Assembly: GCA_030607765.1 (NCBI GenBank)
Contig: JAUWJJ010000058.1
Span: 1 to 7,000 of the forward strand
Length of the DNA: 7,000 nt
DNA from: Candidatus Aerophobota bacterium
GTDB taxonomy: Bacteria; Aerophobota; Aerophobia; Aerophobales; B3-G15
Reading direction: 5' to 3'
Part shown: in pieces, positions 1-5,707 of the stretch
Layout: each line of letters opens with the position of its first letter
Numbering within the stretch: position 1 is the stretch's first letter
Notes under the pieces: generated by a model
Told to the model about the DNA's origin: nothing
The model's database searches: none
What the model saw: the letters and a program-made list of their open reading frames with translations, nothing else
Made by a program: the position numbers and the translations under genes

Positions 1-173
1 ACCCCATCCATAGCTGAAGCTAAGATAGGGATAGTAAAATGCAAATCTCTTAAATTCCAGCTAATATCTACATCGTTGGGATCTACAGTTTTTCTTCCGG
101 GAACCAATGCTACTTCATCAAAACCATAAGCTTTTCTGGCTTTTCTTTCTCTTCCTACATAAAATCCTCCCAT
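1..173 (-). CDS. guaB3: GuaB3-type IMP dehydrogenase-related protein, N-terminal part (runs off the window)
   Basis: The first 57 codons are visible, starting ATG at 173-171 and leaving the window at position 1. The protein begins MGGFYVGRERKARKAYGFDE, then VALVPGRKTVDPNDVDISW, then TIPILASAMDGV. The YGFDEVALVPG segment, the TVDP segment and the PILASAMDGV strand match the start of the GuaB3 (IMP dehydrogenase-related) family. Those proteins are (beta/alpha)8-barrel enzymes close to IMPDH (IMP to XMP with NAD, guanine nucleotide synthesis) but usually lack the CBS regulatory domains. The catalytic cysteine loop lies outside the window, so activity cannot be judged. The ribosome binding site AAGGAG (185-180) overlaps the TAA stop of prfB (186-184), which suggests co-transcription and translational coupling. 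True GuaB is the main alternative; its N-terminus usually reads differently (DDVLL-type motif). Confidence 0.8.
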   Translation of the reverse strand, partial: MGGFYVGRERKARKAYGFDEVALVPGRKTVDPNDVDISWNLRDLHFTIPILASAMDG

Positions 174-183
174 CTCAATCTCC

Positions 184-1276
184 TTATTTGGTTCGTTTTC
201 TTTTTAATGAAACAATGATAAAATCATCAATTTTCCCATTGAGAACAGATTCTACATCTGAGGTTTCCAAATTAGTTCTGTGATCCTTAACCAGAGTATA
301 GGGGTGCAAAATATAGGACCTTACCTGACTACCCCACTCTATTCGGGCCTTCTCCTGGTATCTTTTCTTTAAATCTTTATCTTTCTCTAACTGATAAAAA
401 TCGTGCAATCGTGATTTTAGAACTCTTAAAGCCATAGCCTTATTCTTATGCTGGGAGCGTTCATCCTGGCACTGTACTATAATTCCTGTAGGCAAATGAG
501 TAACCCTCACTGCCGAATCAGTCACATTAACGTGTTGTCCTCCCGGTCCCCCTGCTCTAAAGGTGTCTATTTTTAAATCGCTATCCTTTACCTCAATTTC
601 CTCCTCCTGAGTTTCTGGAATTATATCAACGGCAGCAAAGGAAGTATGGCGCCGCCTGGCTGCATCAAAAGGAGATATCCGAACCAATCGGTGGATTCCT
701 ACCTCTTCCTTAAGATATCCATAAGCAAATTTTCCCTCTACTAAAACAGTAGCAGTTTTTATTCCTGCCTCTTCTCCTGCAATCCATTCCACTAAACGAG
801 TGGTATAGCCTTTTTCTCTACACCAGTTTAAGTACATTCGTAAAAGGATTTGAGCCCAATCACAGGAATCTGTCCCCCCGGCTCCCGGATGAATAGATAA
901 AATAGCATTAGCTTCATCGTATTCTCCACTAAGGAAAGACTCTATTTGAAACTTACTTACTCTTTTTCCCAGATCTTCAATTTTCCTTTCCAGCTCTTTC
1001 TCTAAATCCTTGTCCCTTTCCTCTTTCAGCAGTTCTCCTAAAGTAGTGACTTCCTCGAGCATCTTTATTAATTTTTCCCATTCATTATCCTTTTCTCTAA
1101 GATACCTCAACTCCTGAAGTGCCTTTACAGACTTACCATTCCAGAGACCAGGATGAGAGAGTTCTCTCTCCAGGTGCTTAATTTTTTGCCTTACCTCTTT
1201 TGCCTCAAAGAAACCTCCTTAACTCAAATATCTTTTCTTCCAGTTCTTTTAATTTACCAAGATTTTTCTCTAACAT
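184..1276 (-). CDS. prfB: Peptide chain release factor 2, expressed by a +1 programmed frameshift
   Basis: RF2 reads UGA and UAA stop codons in the ribosomal A site and triggers release of the finished protein. The gene is in two overlapping frames. ATG at 1276-1274 opens 23 codons (MLEKNLGKLKELEE..RRFL) ending at an in-frame TGA (1207-1205). A +1 slip on CTT continues as EAKEVRQKIKHLERELSHPGLWNGKS into the main frame, giving 363 aa, the normal family length. Counting the full protein, the stop-recognition tripeptide SPF is at about 201-203 and the catalytic GGQ, in RAGGPGGQHVN, at about 245-247. The N-terminal helical domain carries the usual HPGLW motif. The start is preceded by GAAAGGA (1290-1284). 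A TTG at 1110 is in the main frame but would delete part of domain 1. Stop is TAA. guaB3 follows directly. The expected control is autoregulation: scarce RF2 means slow termination at TGA and more frameshifting. Confidence 0.96.
1205..1219 (-). promoter_or_regulatory. prfB +1 programmed frameshift site
   Basis: On the minus strand the order is AGGAGG (1219-1214), TTT (1213-1211), slippery CTT (1210-1208), TGA (1207-1205), then G. This is the known RF2 recoding cassette: an internal Shine-Dalgarno-like hexamer three bases before CUU-UGA pushes the ribosome forward one base when RF2 is limiting. After the slip the next codon is GAG (Glu), rather than GAC (Asp) as in E. coli. Both frames on either side encode recognisable RF2 sequence, so this is not a sequencing error. 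Confidence 0.95.
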
Positions 1277-1296
1277 AACTTTTTCCTTTCAAGCAT

Positions 1297-1337
1297 TATT
1301 AAAGTATTGAAGTTTGAAAAACTTCAATACTTTAATA
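1297..1337. repeat. Perfect inverted repeat, 19-bp arms, 3-bp centre, upstream of prfB
   Basis: The left arm TATTAAAGTATTGAAGTTT (1297-1315) and right arm (1319-1337) are exact reverse complements around GAA. The element lies 20 bp before the prfB start and overlaps the predicted promoter -10 and transcription start. It is too AT-rich and lacks the flanking run of T expected of a strong terminator. It could be an operator, a leader hairpin if transcription starts further upstream, or a remnant of a small inverted-repeat element. The symmetry is directly visible; its function is not. Confidence 0.6.
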
Positions 1338-1363
1338 GATAGCACAAAGCATAGCTTTGTCAA
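1334..1363 (-). promoter_or_regulatory. Probable sigma-70-type promoter for prfB
   Basis: A perfect -35 hexamer TTGACA lies at 1363-1358 on the minus strand. A TCTATT (1339-1334) follows after 18 bp; TATCTA, two bases nearer, is an alternative -10 and sits behind a TG in extended -10 position. Both -10 candidates are weak matches. The placement, about 60-85 bp upstream of the prfB ATG, fits. The -35 overlaps a small hairpin (ACAAAGC/GCTTTGT, 1344-1360), and the -10 region runs into a long palindrome (1297-1337), so the start site would fall inside that palindrome. Confidence 0.45.
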
Positions 1364-1490
1364 TTTAAACTCCCCAGTTTTCTGAAAAATCCTTATAATT
1401 TGCTGAGCTGAGGAGAGAAGGTGGGATCGATGAGCTTTTGCTAATTAAATTTTAAAACTGGATTGTTTTCAGGTGATTTAAAACTTAAAA

Positions 1491-1568
1491 GTAGCCGCAA
1501 CCTTTAGGTTGCGTAAAAGAAAGAAAAGCTATTATATACAAACGCAAGCTCTCAAGCCTTGCGACTAC
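1491..1568. repeat. REPIN-like element: two inverted GTAG-headed REP hairpins
   Basis: The left half is GTAG (1491-1494) followed by the hairpin CGCAACC-TTTA-GGTTGCG (1496-1513). The right half is the hairpin CGCAAG..CTTGCG (1543-1563) followed by CTAC (1565-1568), the complement of GTAG. Read inward from both ends, each half gives GTAG-(C/T)-CGCAA, so the outer ten bases match at nine. A 29-bp AT-rich spacer separates the hairpins. A GTAG or GTGG tetranucleotide before an imperfect palindrome is the hallmark of REP sequences mobilised by REP-associated tyrosine transposases (RAYTs), and two in inverted orientation form a REPIN. No RAYT gene is in the window. Confidence 0.7.
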
Positions 1569-1591
1569 TTAATTGTGGAAGTTGGATTTGA

Positions 1592-1623
1592 TGATTTAAA
1601 GTTTAAAAGTAGCTACTTTAAAA
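1592..1623. repeat. Palindrome with GTAG-CTAC core and flank shared with the REPIN
   Basis: AAAGTAGCTACTTT (1606-1619) is a perfect 14-bp palindrome. It extends to 1602-1623 with one mismatched pair. The 21 bases ending in its GTAG (1592-1612) match the 21 bases ending in the GTAG of the REPIN-like element (1474-1494) at 19 positions. Here GTAG is joined directly to CTAC with no hairpins between. It looks like the ends of the neighbouring element brought together, as after a deletion or precise excision of the interior. Confidence 0.5.
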
Positions 1624-1694
1624 ATTTTGATCTTAATTTAGTACCCTTTTGAATCCTAACTAAGCAGATTTAACCTCAAATATTAAGGAAAGAC

Positions 1695-1841
1695 TTAAGG
1701 TACAGGTAAGCTTGTTTTTATTGCCTCGAGGACAGCCTTAGCTGTTTCGGTGATTCCAGGAGAAAAGTTAACAATCAGCCAAAACATCTTACCATCAAGA
1801 AAAACTCTTTTCCCAGCCTTATTCTGGGATCTACGAGCCAT
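1695..1841 (-). CDS. Small hypothetical protein, 48 aa
   Basis: ATG at 1841-1839 opens 48 codons ending in TAA (1697-1695). It begins MARRSQNKAGKRVFLDGKMF, continues WLIVNFSPGITETAKAVLEA, and ends IKTSLPVP. The first third is strongly basic, the middle (FWLIVNF) is a short hydrophobic strand, and the rest reads as an amphipathic helix. I do not recognise it. Support comes from a GGAG ribosome binding site (1854-1851) nine bases before the start and from its position right behind the 99-aa gene, whose TAA is 14 bp upstream, so the two probably form a pair. The basic N-terminus could bind nucleic acid, but nothing specific shows it. It could also be a degraded end of a longer gene or a chance ORF. 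Confidence 0.45.
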   Translation of the reverse strand: MARRSQNKAGKRVFLDGKMFWLIVNFSPGITETAKAVLEAIKTSLPVP

Positions 1842-1855
1842 TCATTTATTCTCCA

Positions 1856-2155
1856 TTATCTTACACTTTTCAAAAATTCTTCCACAACATCTAAGCTCTT
1901 TTCCTTAATGACCAGATCAAACATTTTATTTTTCACTTCTGCTGGAAGTAGCTCAATACTTTTAGTAGTGGCAGTATCAAACTTAGCCATTGGATAAAGC
2001 TTTAAAATTTCATCTTTTTGCTCCTCTGTGCATTGTAGCTTAAGGACCTTCATACACGCTAATACATCTTCTGCCATATTAGTAAGGCCGGCTTTTTGTA
2101 GTTTTTCGTACCTTTCATCATTGATCCACATATTAATAGGGCATTTTTTAGCCAT
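1856..2155 (-). CDS. Hypothetical protein, 99 aa, mostly helical
   Basis: ATG at 2155-2153 is preceded by a near-perfect ribosome binding site AAGGAGGT (2168-2161), so this is very likely a real gene despite no recognised family. The protein begins MAKKCPINMWINDERYEKLQ and is rich in Lys, Glu, Leu and Met. It appears almost wholly alpha-helical, with helix-like stretches near residues 12-22, 26-40, 44-55 and 70-98. It has no signal peptide, membrane segment, coiled-coil heptads or metal-binding motif; its three Cys (5, 34, 42) are scattered. A soluble cytoplasmic protein is inferred. It follows the sat operon behind a hairpin (2270-2299) and precedes the 48-aa ORF by 14 bp. Whether it belongs to the sulfate operon transcript depends on whether that hairpin terminates. 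Confidence 0.75.
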   Translation of the reverse strand: MAKKCPINMWINDERYEKLQKAGLTNMAEDVLACMKVLKLQCTEEQKDEILKLYPMAKFDTATTKSIELLPAEVKNKMFDLVIKEKSLDVVEEFLKSVR

Positions 2156-2269
2156 CTTTTACCTCCTTATTTATTCGGGCAGGGTTCGAACTTATTTAAC
2201 GATACTTTAAGGTAATCTCTTTAAGCTCTGATATTTTTATTAAAGCATCTTTGGAAAAATTAGCTTACA

Positions 2270-2299
2270 GTTATGGAGAGGCTAAAGCCTCTCCATAAC
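2270..2299 (-). terminator. Strong hairpin downstream of the sat operon, possible terminator
   Basis: GTTATGGAGAGGCT (2270-2283) and AGCCTCTCCATAAC (2286-2299) are exact 14-base complements with almost no loop. The hairpin lies 50 bp after the stop of the CysD-like gene. On the minus strand a run of five T follows only about ten bases later, so it is not a textbook intrinsic terminator. It may instead be an mRNA-stabilising 3' structure or a processing site between the operon and the 99-aa gene. On the plus strand no T run follows at all. Confidence 0.45.
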
Positions 2300-2349
2300 T
2301 CGCAGATTGGTATATTCTTTGTAAGCCTTCAAACTCAACAGTATTAGCC

Positions 2350-3177
2350 TTACATATATCCCAACTTTCGCAGTCTCTCCATTGCTTTTTCCTTATCCTG
2401 TCTTCTTCCAGCTCTTTCAGGTGTATGTTCAATATCCTGTTCCCAGGCAGGTACACCAACTACCCCTGGATTACTGGTAGTTCTTGCTCCCAAGGAACGG
2501 TAACCTATTTCATAAAGTGAGCAATAGGGAATATTGTGCAGTTTAATATTATTCCAGATATCCCTTTCTGTAAAATGCAAAGTAGGAGATATTCTGGTAT
2601 GCTCGGGCATTAAATGGCCACCTTCTTTCTTTGTGAAATACTCATCGTGCTTCCTTGCTGCCTGTTCATCTTTTCTAAGGGCCATAAGCATAGCTTTTAT
2701 ATTATTTTCCTCAATAAATTTATTAAACACAACTGTTTTCATTAGATGGTTGCCTGCCTGAGATTCTGCTTCGAATACGAATGAATCTTCTTCAAAGCCA
2801 ATCCGTTTAAGTTCGGCTTGATTTCGCTCATTTAAATCCTTCACCTTAACAGTATTACCTAAGTGGCTTTGGCAGCATTTAAGTACATCAAAATTACAGA
2901 GCCATTTAAGATCTATATTCCATTTTTTTGAGATACTTATCAGGAAGTCTGTGATCTCTGTAAATGCATCGCCTTCGTCAATTGTCATAACCTGTGGAAA
3001 GTCTATGTTATCTTCCAGGCACACCTGACAAACAATCCAGAGGTTTGTGGTGCTATCTTTCCCACCTGTCCAGGTGACAGCTGTCTCAGAGGGCTTGAAT
3101 TTTTTAAATACTTCACGTATTACTTCTTTTGATTTCTCAACTAACTCCTTACATCCTTTCTCCACTTCTTCAGTCAT
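2350..3177 (-). CDS. CysD-like PP-loop protein (PAPS reductase / sulfate adenylyltransferase small-subunit family)
   Basis: This 275-aa PP-loop ATP pyrophosphatase has the signature TWTGGKDSTT (ATP pyrophosphate-binding loop, TGGKDS at 37-42). Further motifs are LRKDEQAAR (167-175), matching the RRDE.. segment of CysD, and a TERDIWNNI segment (203-211) matching the TE.DIW segment. The C-terminal part, GYRSLGARTTS (225-235) and ERAGRRQDKE..LRKLGYM, follows the RFRTLGCWPLTG and ERQGR..D..KK..GYF pattern of CysD. The family adenylates sulfate (CysD with the GTPase CysN) or reduces APS/PAPS. The C-terminal ECG-type catalytic cysteine and the CC..CxxC cluster cysteines of the reductases are absent, so reductase activity is unlikely. 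No CysN is nearby and the operon already encodes a self-sufficient Sat, so the substrate is unclear. An unusual Cys-Cys pair sits at 101-102. ATG at 3177 follows AAGGAGG by a few bases. The gene is 32 bp downstream of the sulfatase-like gene. Confidence 0.8.
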   Translation of the reverse strand: MTEEVEKGCKELVEKSKEVIREVFKKFKPSETAVTWTGGKDSTTNLWIVCQVCLEDNIDFPQVMTIDEGDAFTEITDFLISISKKWNIDLKWLCNFDVLKCCQSHLGNTVKVKDLNERNQAELKRIGFEEDSFVFEAESQAGNHLMKTVVFNKFIEENNIKAMLMALRKDEQAARKHDEYFTKKEGGHLMPEHTRISPTLHFTERDIWNNIKLHNIPYCSLYEIGYRSLGARTTSNPGVVGVPAWEQDIEHTPERAGRRQDKEKAMERLRKLGYM

Positions 3178-3209
3178 TTTTAATCCTCCTTATTATGTGA
3201 TTTTATTTT

Positions 3210-4418
3210 TTATTCCTTAACCCATCTTCCTATTCTTGGCCTCAACACCTCCTTCATCTTGTCTGCTTGGGGTGATATATCAACTATATTATTTACCTCC
3301 TTGGGGTCCTCTTTAAGATTATACATTTCCCAATTATCCATATTCTCCCTGTATATTATTTTAAGCTCTTTTCTTTGGTAATAATATATAGGCTTATCTG
3401 TTTCCTTCTCGTGGGCACTTCTCTTGTCAATGGCTTCACCAAAACATCCTCTTTCAGGGCAATCCGTAAGAGGAAGAATGGAGCACCCTTTAAAATTTTC
3501 CTCTGGTTCAAAACCAAAAAGATGCACTATAGTGGGAGGTATATCGATATTACTAACCAGGGTATCATATACCTCACCTTTATCTCTTGTATAATCATAG
3601 ATAAGGAAAGGCACATTTATGAGCTCTGAATACATTTTACCATCGTGAGATAAACCATTATGCTCACCAAACTCATCGCCATGATCTGCGCTTATAATAA
3701 CAACCGAATTTTTTAAGAGGTCAAATTTTTTCAATATGGCAAAAAACTCTTCAGTATAACCATCTACTTCCCTAACACGGGCAAAGTAAAGTTTTTTTAG
3801 AAGTTCTACCTTCCCTTTATCTGAGATGTCCCTTTTTAACAGTGTGTTTTTAAATAAATTAAACATCTCACCTTTGTTAAGGTCAATGGAAGGCTCAACC
3901 ATATTAATGTATTTTTTTTCAGGGACATAGGGCTCATGAACATCCATATAGTGCAGCCACAGGAAAAATGGGTTGTATTTTTCTCCTTTAATATATGAGG
4001 ATAGCCATTCATTTACCTTTTTGTTAATTACATCTCCTTTTATATAGGGAACTTCATCGCTTACCTCGTCCTCCATAGAATCATAAAAAACATCCCAGCC
4101 TTTATTCCAGCCAAAAAAGTCGCTAATATATGGATTTGAGTGAAATCCAGCTGTGGTGATTTCGGCTTTTTTAAGTACTTCGGAGATTAAAGTTCTTTTT
4201 GGTGAAAGCTTTTTCCCCCTTCCGTATTCAAGATAATACGAAGAGGTAAGTATCCCTGGAAATGAGGCTTGAGTGTATGGTCCAATGGCCTGCATATTAG
4301 TAAACTTGATGCATTTATCCTGTAAAGAGTCAATAAAAGGAGTATTATTTGTATTGCCATAACATCCAAGTGCATCTTTTCTCAGTGTATCTATTGTAAG
4401 TAAAATAACATTTTTCAT
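3210..4418 (-). CDS. Sulfatase-superfamily hydrolase with a Thr nucleophile position
   Basis: A full-length (402 aa) alkaline-phosphatase-fold protein of the sulfatase family. Seen in order are the N-terminal metal site VILLTIDTLRKDALGCYG (Asp10), the nucleophile segment GPYTQASFPGILTS (46-59), HYMDVHEPY (156-164) and the second metal site SADHGDEFGEH (243-253), followed by the usual INVPFLIYD strand. It ends with the small C-terminal subdomain (ELKIIYRENMDNWEMYNL..DPKE). Aligning the segment with the C-x-P-S-R..LTG box of formylglycine sulfatases puts Thr49 at the modified Cys/Ser position and loses Pro and Arg. The enzyme should therefore use Thr directly, as in phosphatase or phosphotransferase relatives, so 'sulfatase' is only a family label. 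No signal peptide or membrane segment is seen, so it is probably cytoplasmic. The start follows AGGAGC (4429-4424). It lies 32 bp from each neighbour, in one operon between sat and the CysD-like gene. Confidence 0.85.
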   Translation of the reverse strand: MKNVILLTIDTLRKDALGCYGNTNNTPFIDSLQDKCIKFTNMQAIGPYTQASFPGILTSSYYLEYGRGKKLSPKRTLISEVLKKAEITTAGFHSNPYISDFFGWNKGWDVFYDSMEDEVSDEVPYIKGDVINKKVNEWLSSYIKGEKYNPFFLWLHYMDVHEPYVPEKKYINMVEPSIDLNKGEMFNLFKNTLLKRDISDKGKVELLKKLYFARVREVDGYTEEFFAILKKFDLLKNSVVIISADHGDEFGEHNGLSHDGKMYSELINVPFLIYDYTRDKGEVYDTLVSNIDIPPTIVHLFGFEPEENFKGCSILPLTDCPERGCFGEAIDKRSAHEKETDKPIYYYQRKELKIIYRENMDNWEMYNLKEDPKEVNNIVDISPQADKMKEVLRPRIGRWVKE

Positions 4419-4450
4419 TTTATGCTCCTATTCCATTTTATTTTGCATTC

Positions 4451-5707
4451 TCACAATGCTGAGAGCTTAAACACAGGTTGTCTTTCAGCTAAATACTTCT
4501 CTGTACAAAAAGGAGAACCAAAACCATACTTATCAGCACATTCCATTACCTTATCATACACTTCTGGCCTAAATATAAGCTTGGTAGGCTTTACTTTGTC
4601 TTTTAACATGCTTCTAATCAAAGTTCCACTAAATTCTTGTCTTTCCTCGCTATGTCCACATAAGCCAGAGTAGGTTACCTCTCCACATATCGGGCAGTAC
4701 CACCATTCCAGGATACGTACAGGCTTAATATTTAAGCTACCCTCAGGAATCCGGTCAAATATCCTGTGGGCATCATATGGATCATAAAAGCTACCTACCC
4801 CAGCATGGTCTCTGCCAAACATATGATGGGTGCAACCTAAGTTCTCCCTCAAAATGGCATGAAAAATAGCTTCTTTTGGCCCAGCATACCTCATATCCCA
4901 CAAGGCAATAGAAACCATATGTATATCGTCTCTAAAATATCTGGATTCACGAAGTTGATTATGACACGAAACAATTGCTTCATCTATGTAATCCCCCATC
5001 CGCTTTGGCCCAATTATACAACTTACCAGTATCCCTGTTTGTAGCTTCTCCACAGGAAGCTCTCCATTAGCAGAAAACCAGGCCCCCTTCATCAACCACT
5101 CATGTCCACTGTGAGGCACATTTCTTGTTTGGTGGGCTACTACCCTTTTCCAACCCTTTTCAGCAATCTTTTCTCGCAGTTGTCGGGGTGTATACCAGAA
5201 TTTGTCAAAAGGTGGTTGAAACTCAGGAGGATTTACCAAGGTGACTTTCCCTCCAACAAATGTATTTTCCAATTTATTAAACATTTTTACCCCGGGGTGT
5301 TTTTCATCGGTTGTACCCAGCACAGCTTCTGCCATTTTCATCTTATCATAGCTAAATATCTCTTCTACCTCTAAGATAGCTAAGGGTTTATCAGAAAAGG
5401 TGAGAAGGATGGTATCCCCTTCCTTAATTTTCTTCCTCTTGATTTCCTCATTCTTAACGTCCAGAATAATGGGAATAGGGCAGAGCGTGCCATCTACTAA
5501 GCTCATTTTTTCACATACCGCACCCACATCTTCCCTGCCCATAAAGCCCCCTAATGGAGTGAAAAAACCATAGGCAATATCAATACACTCCCTGGCACAT
5601 CGCCCACTAATGAGAACCTGTTTTAACCCTTTAATTTTTTCTTTTATCTTAGACGCTGGCATTACTCTTTCTACAATTTCTCTGTTGCCATATCCTTTAC
5701 AATTCAT
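4451..5707 (-). CDS. sat: Sulfate adenylyltransferase (ATP sulfurylase), dissimilatory/homomeric type
   Basis: Sat catalyses ATP + sulfate to APS + pyrophosphate, the entry step for sulfate reduction or for PAPS synthesis; the reverse reaction makes ATP in sulfur oxidisers. The 418-aa length is normal for the stand-alone enzyme. Visible motifs are an N-terminal PUA-like domain (about 15-165) with FFTPLGGFMGRED, the nucleotide-binding AHQTRNVPHSGHEWL (QTRNVPH, 193-199), and MFGRDHAGVG (GRDHAG, 298-303). The zinc site C-P-I-C..C-G-H (Cys338, Cys341, Cys350, His352) is the one found in many bacterial and archaeal Sat proteins. SGTLIRSML (360-368) follows. There is no APS kinase fusion. The tail KYGFGSPFCTEKYLAERQPVF extends beyond the SGT-R region. 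ATG at 5707 follows GAGGGG closely. It is first in a three-gene operon; its TGA stop is 32 bp before the sulfatase-like gene. Confidence 0.96.
   Translation of the reverse strand: MNCKGYGNREIVERVMPASKIKEKIKGLKQVLISGRCARECIDIAYGFFTPLGGFMGREDVGAVCEKMSLVDGTLCPIPIILDVKNEEIKRKKIKEGDTILLTFSDKPLAILEVEEIFSYDKMKMAEAVLGTTDEKHPGVKMFNKLENTFVGGKVTLVNPPEFQPPFDKFWYTPRQLREKIAEKGWKRVVAHQTRNVPHSGHEWLMKGAWFSANGELPVEKLQTGILVSCIIGPKRMGDYIDEAIVSCHNQLRESRYFRDDIHMVSIALWDMRYAGPKEAIFHAILRENLGCTHHMFGRDHAGVGSFYDPYDAHRIFDRIPEGSLNIKPVRILEWWYCPICGEVTYSGLCGHSEERQEFSGTLIRSMLKDKVKPTKLIFRPEVYDKVMECADKYGFGSPFCTEKYLAERQPVFKLSAL

Larger units (their letters stand above)
1277..1694. other. About 420-bp intergenic region rich in inverted repeats
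   Basis: No convincing gene lies between the 48-codon ORF and prfB. In order of increasing coordinate the region holds the prfB ribosome binding site, the 19-bp-arm palindrome, the putative prfB promoter with a small hairpin, a stretch without recognisable features (about 1364-1470), the REPIN-like element, and the GTAG-CTAC palindrome. From 1624 to 1694 only AT-rich sequence is seen. On the minus strand a stop-to-stop frame of about 25 codons ending at 1371-1373 has protein-like codons but no start or ribosome binding site. Confidence 0.6.

Noticed and set aside
184..1110. RF2 starting at TTG 1110
   Set aside because: The start would lose the N-terminal part, and the frameshift cassette upstream gives the full-length protein.
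1477..1620. CRISPR array from the repeated flanks
   Set aside because: Only two copies of the repeated flank, inverted hairpins between them, and no regular spacer pattern or cas genes.
2182..2190. GGGTTCGAA, looking like a tRNA T-arm
   Set aside because: The bases after the loop do not pair back, and no acceptor, D or anticodon stem can be built around it on either strand.
2196..2264. Minus-strand stop-to-stop frame of 22 codons (..SKDALIKISELKEITLKYR)
   Set aside because: The codons look protein-like, but there is no start codon or ribosome binding site; at best a gene remnant.
2271..2459. 62-codon minus-strand ORF overlapping the end of the CysD-like gene
   Set aside because: It sits in another frame of a well-supported gene, has no ribosome binding site, and ends within the downstream hairpin.
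2350..3177. APS/PAPS reductase (CysH)
   Set aside because: The C-terminal catalytic Cys and the Fe-S cysteine motif are missing; the C-terminus follows the CysD pattern.
3210..4418. Formylglycine-dependent arylsulfatase
   Set aside because: The C/S-x-P-x-R modification box is absent; Thr occupies the nucleophile position.
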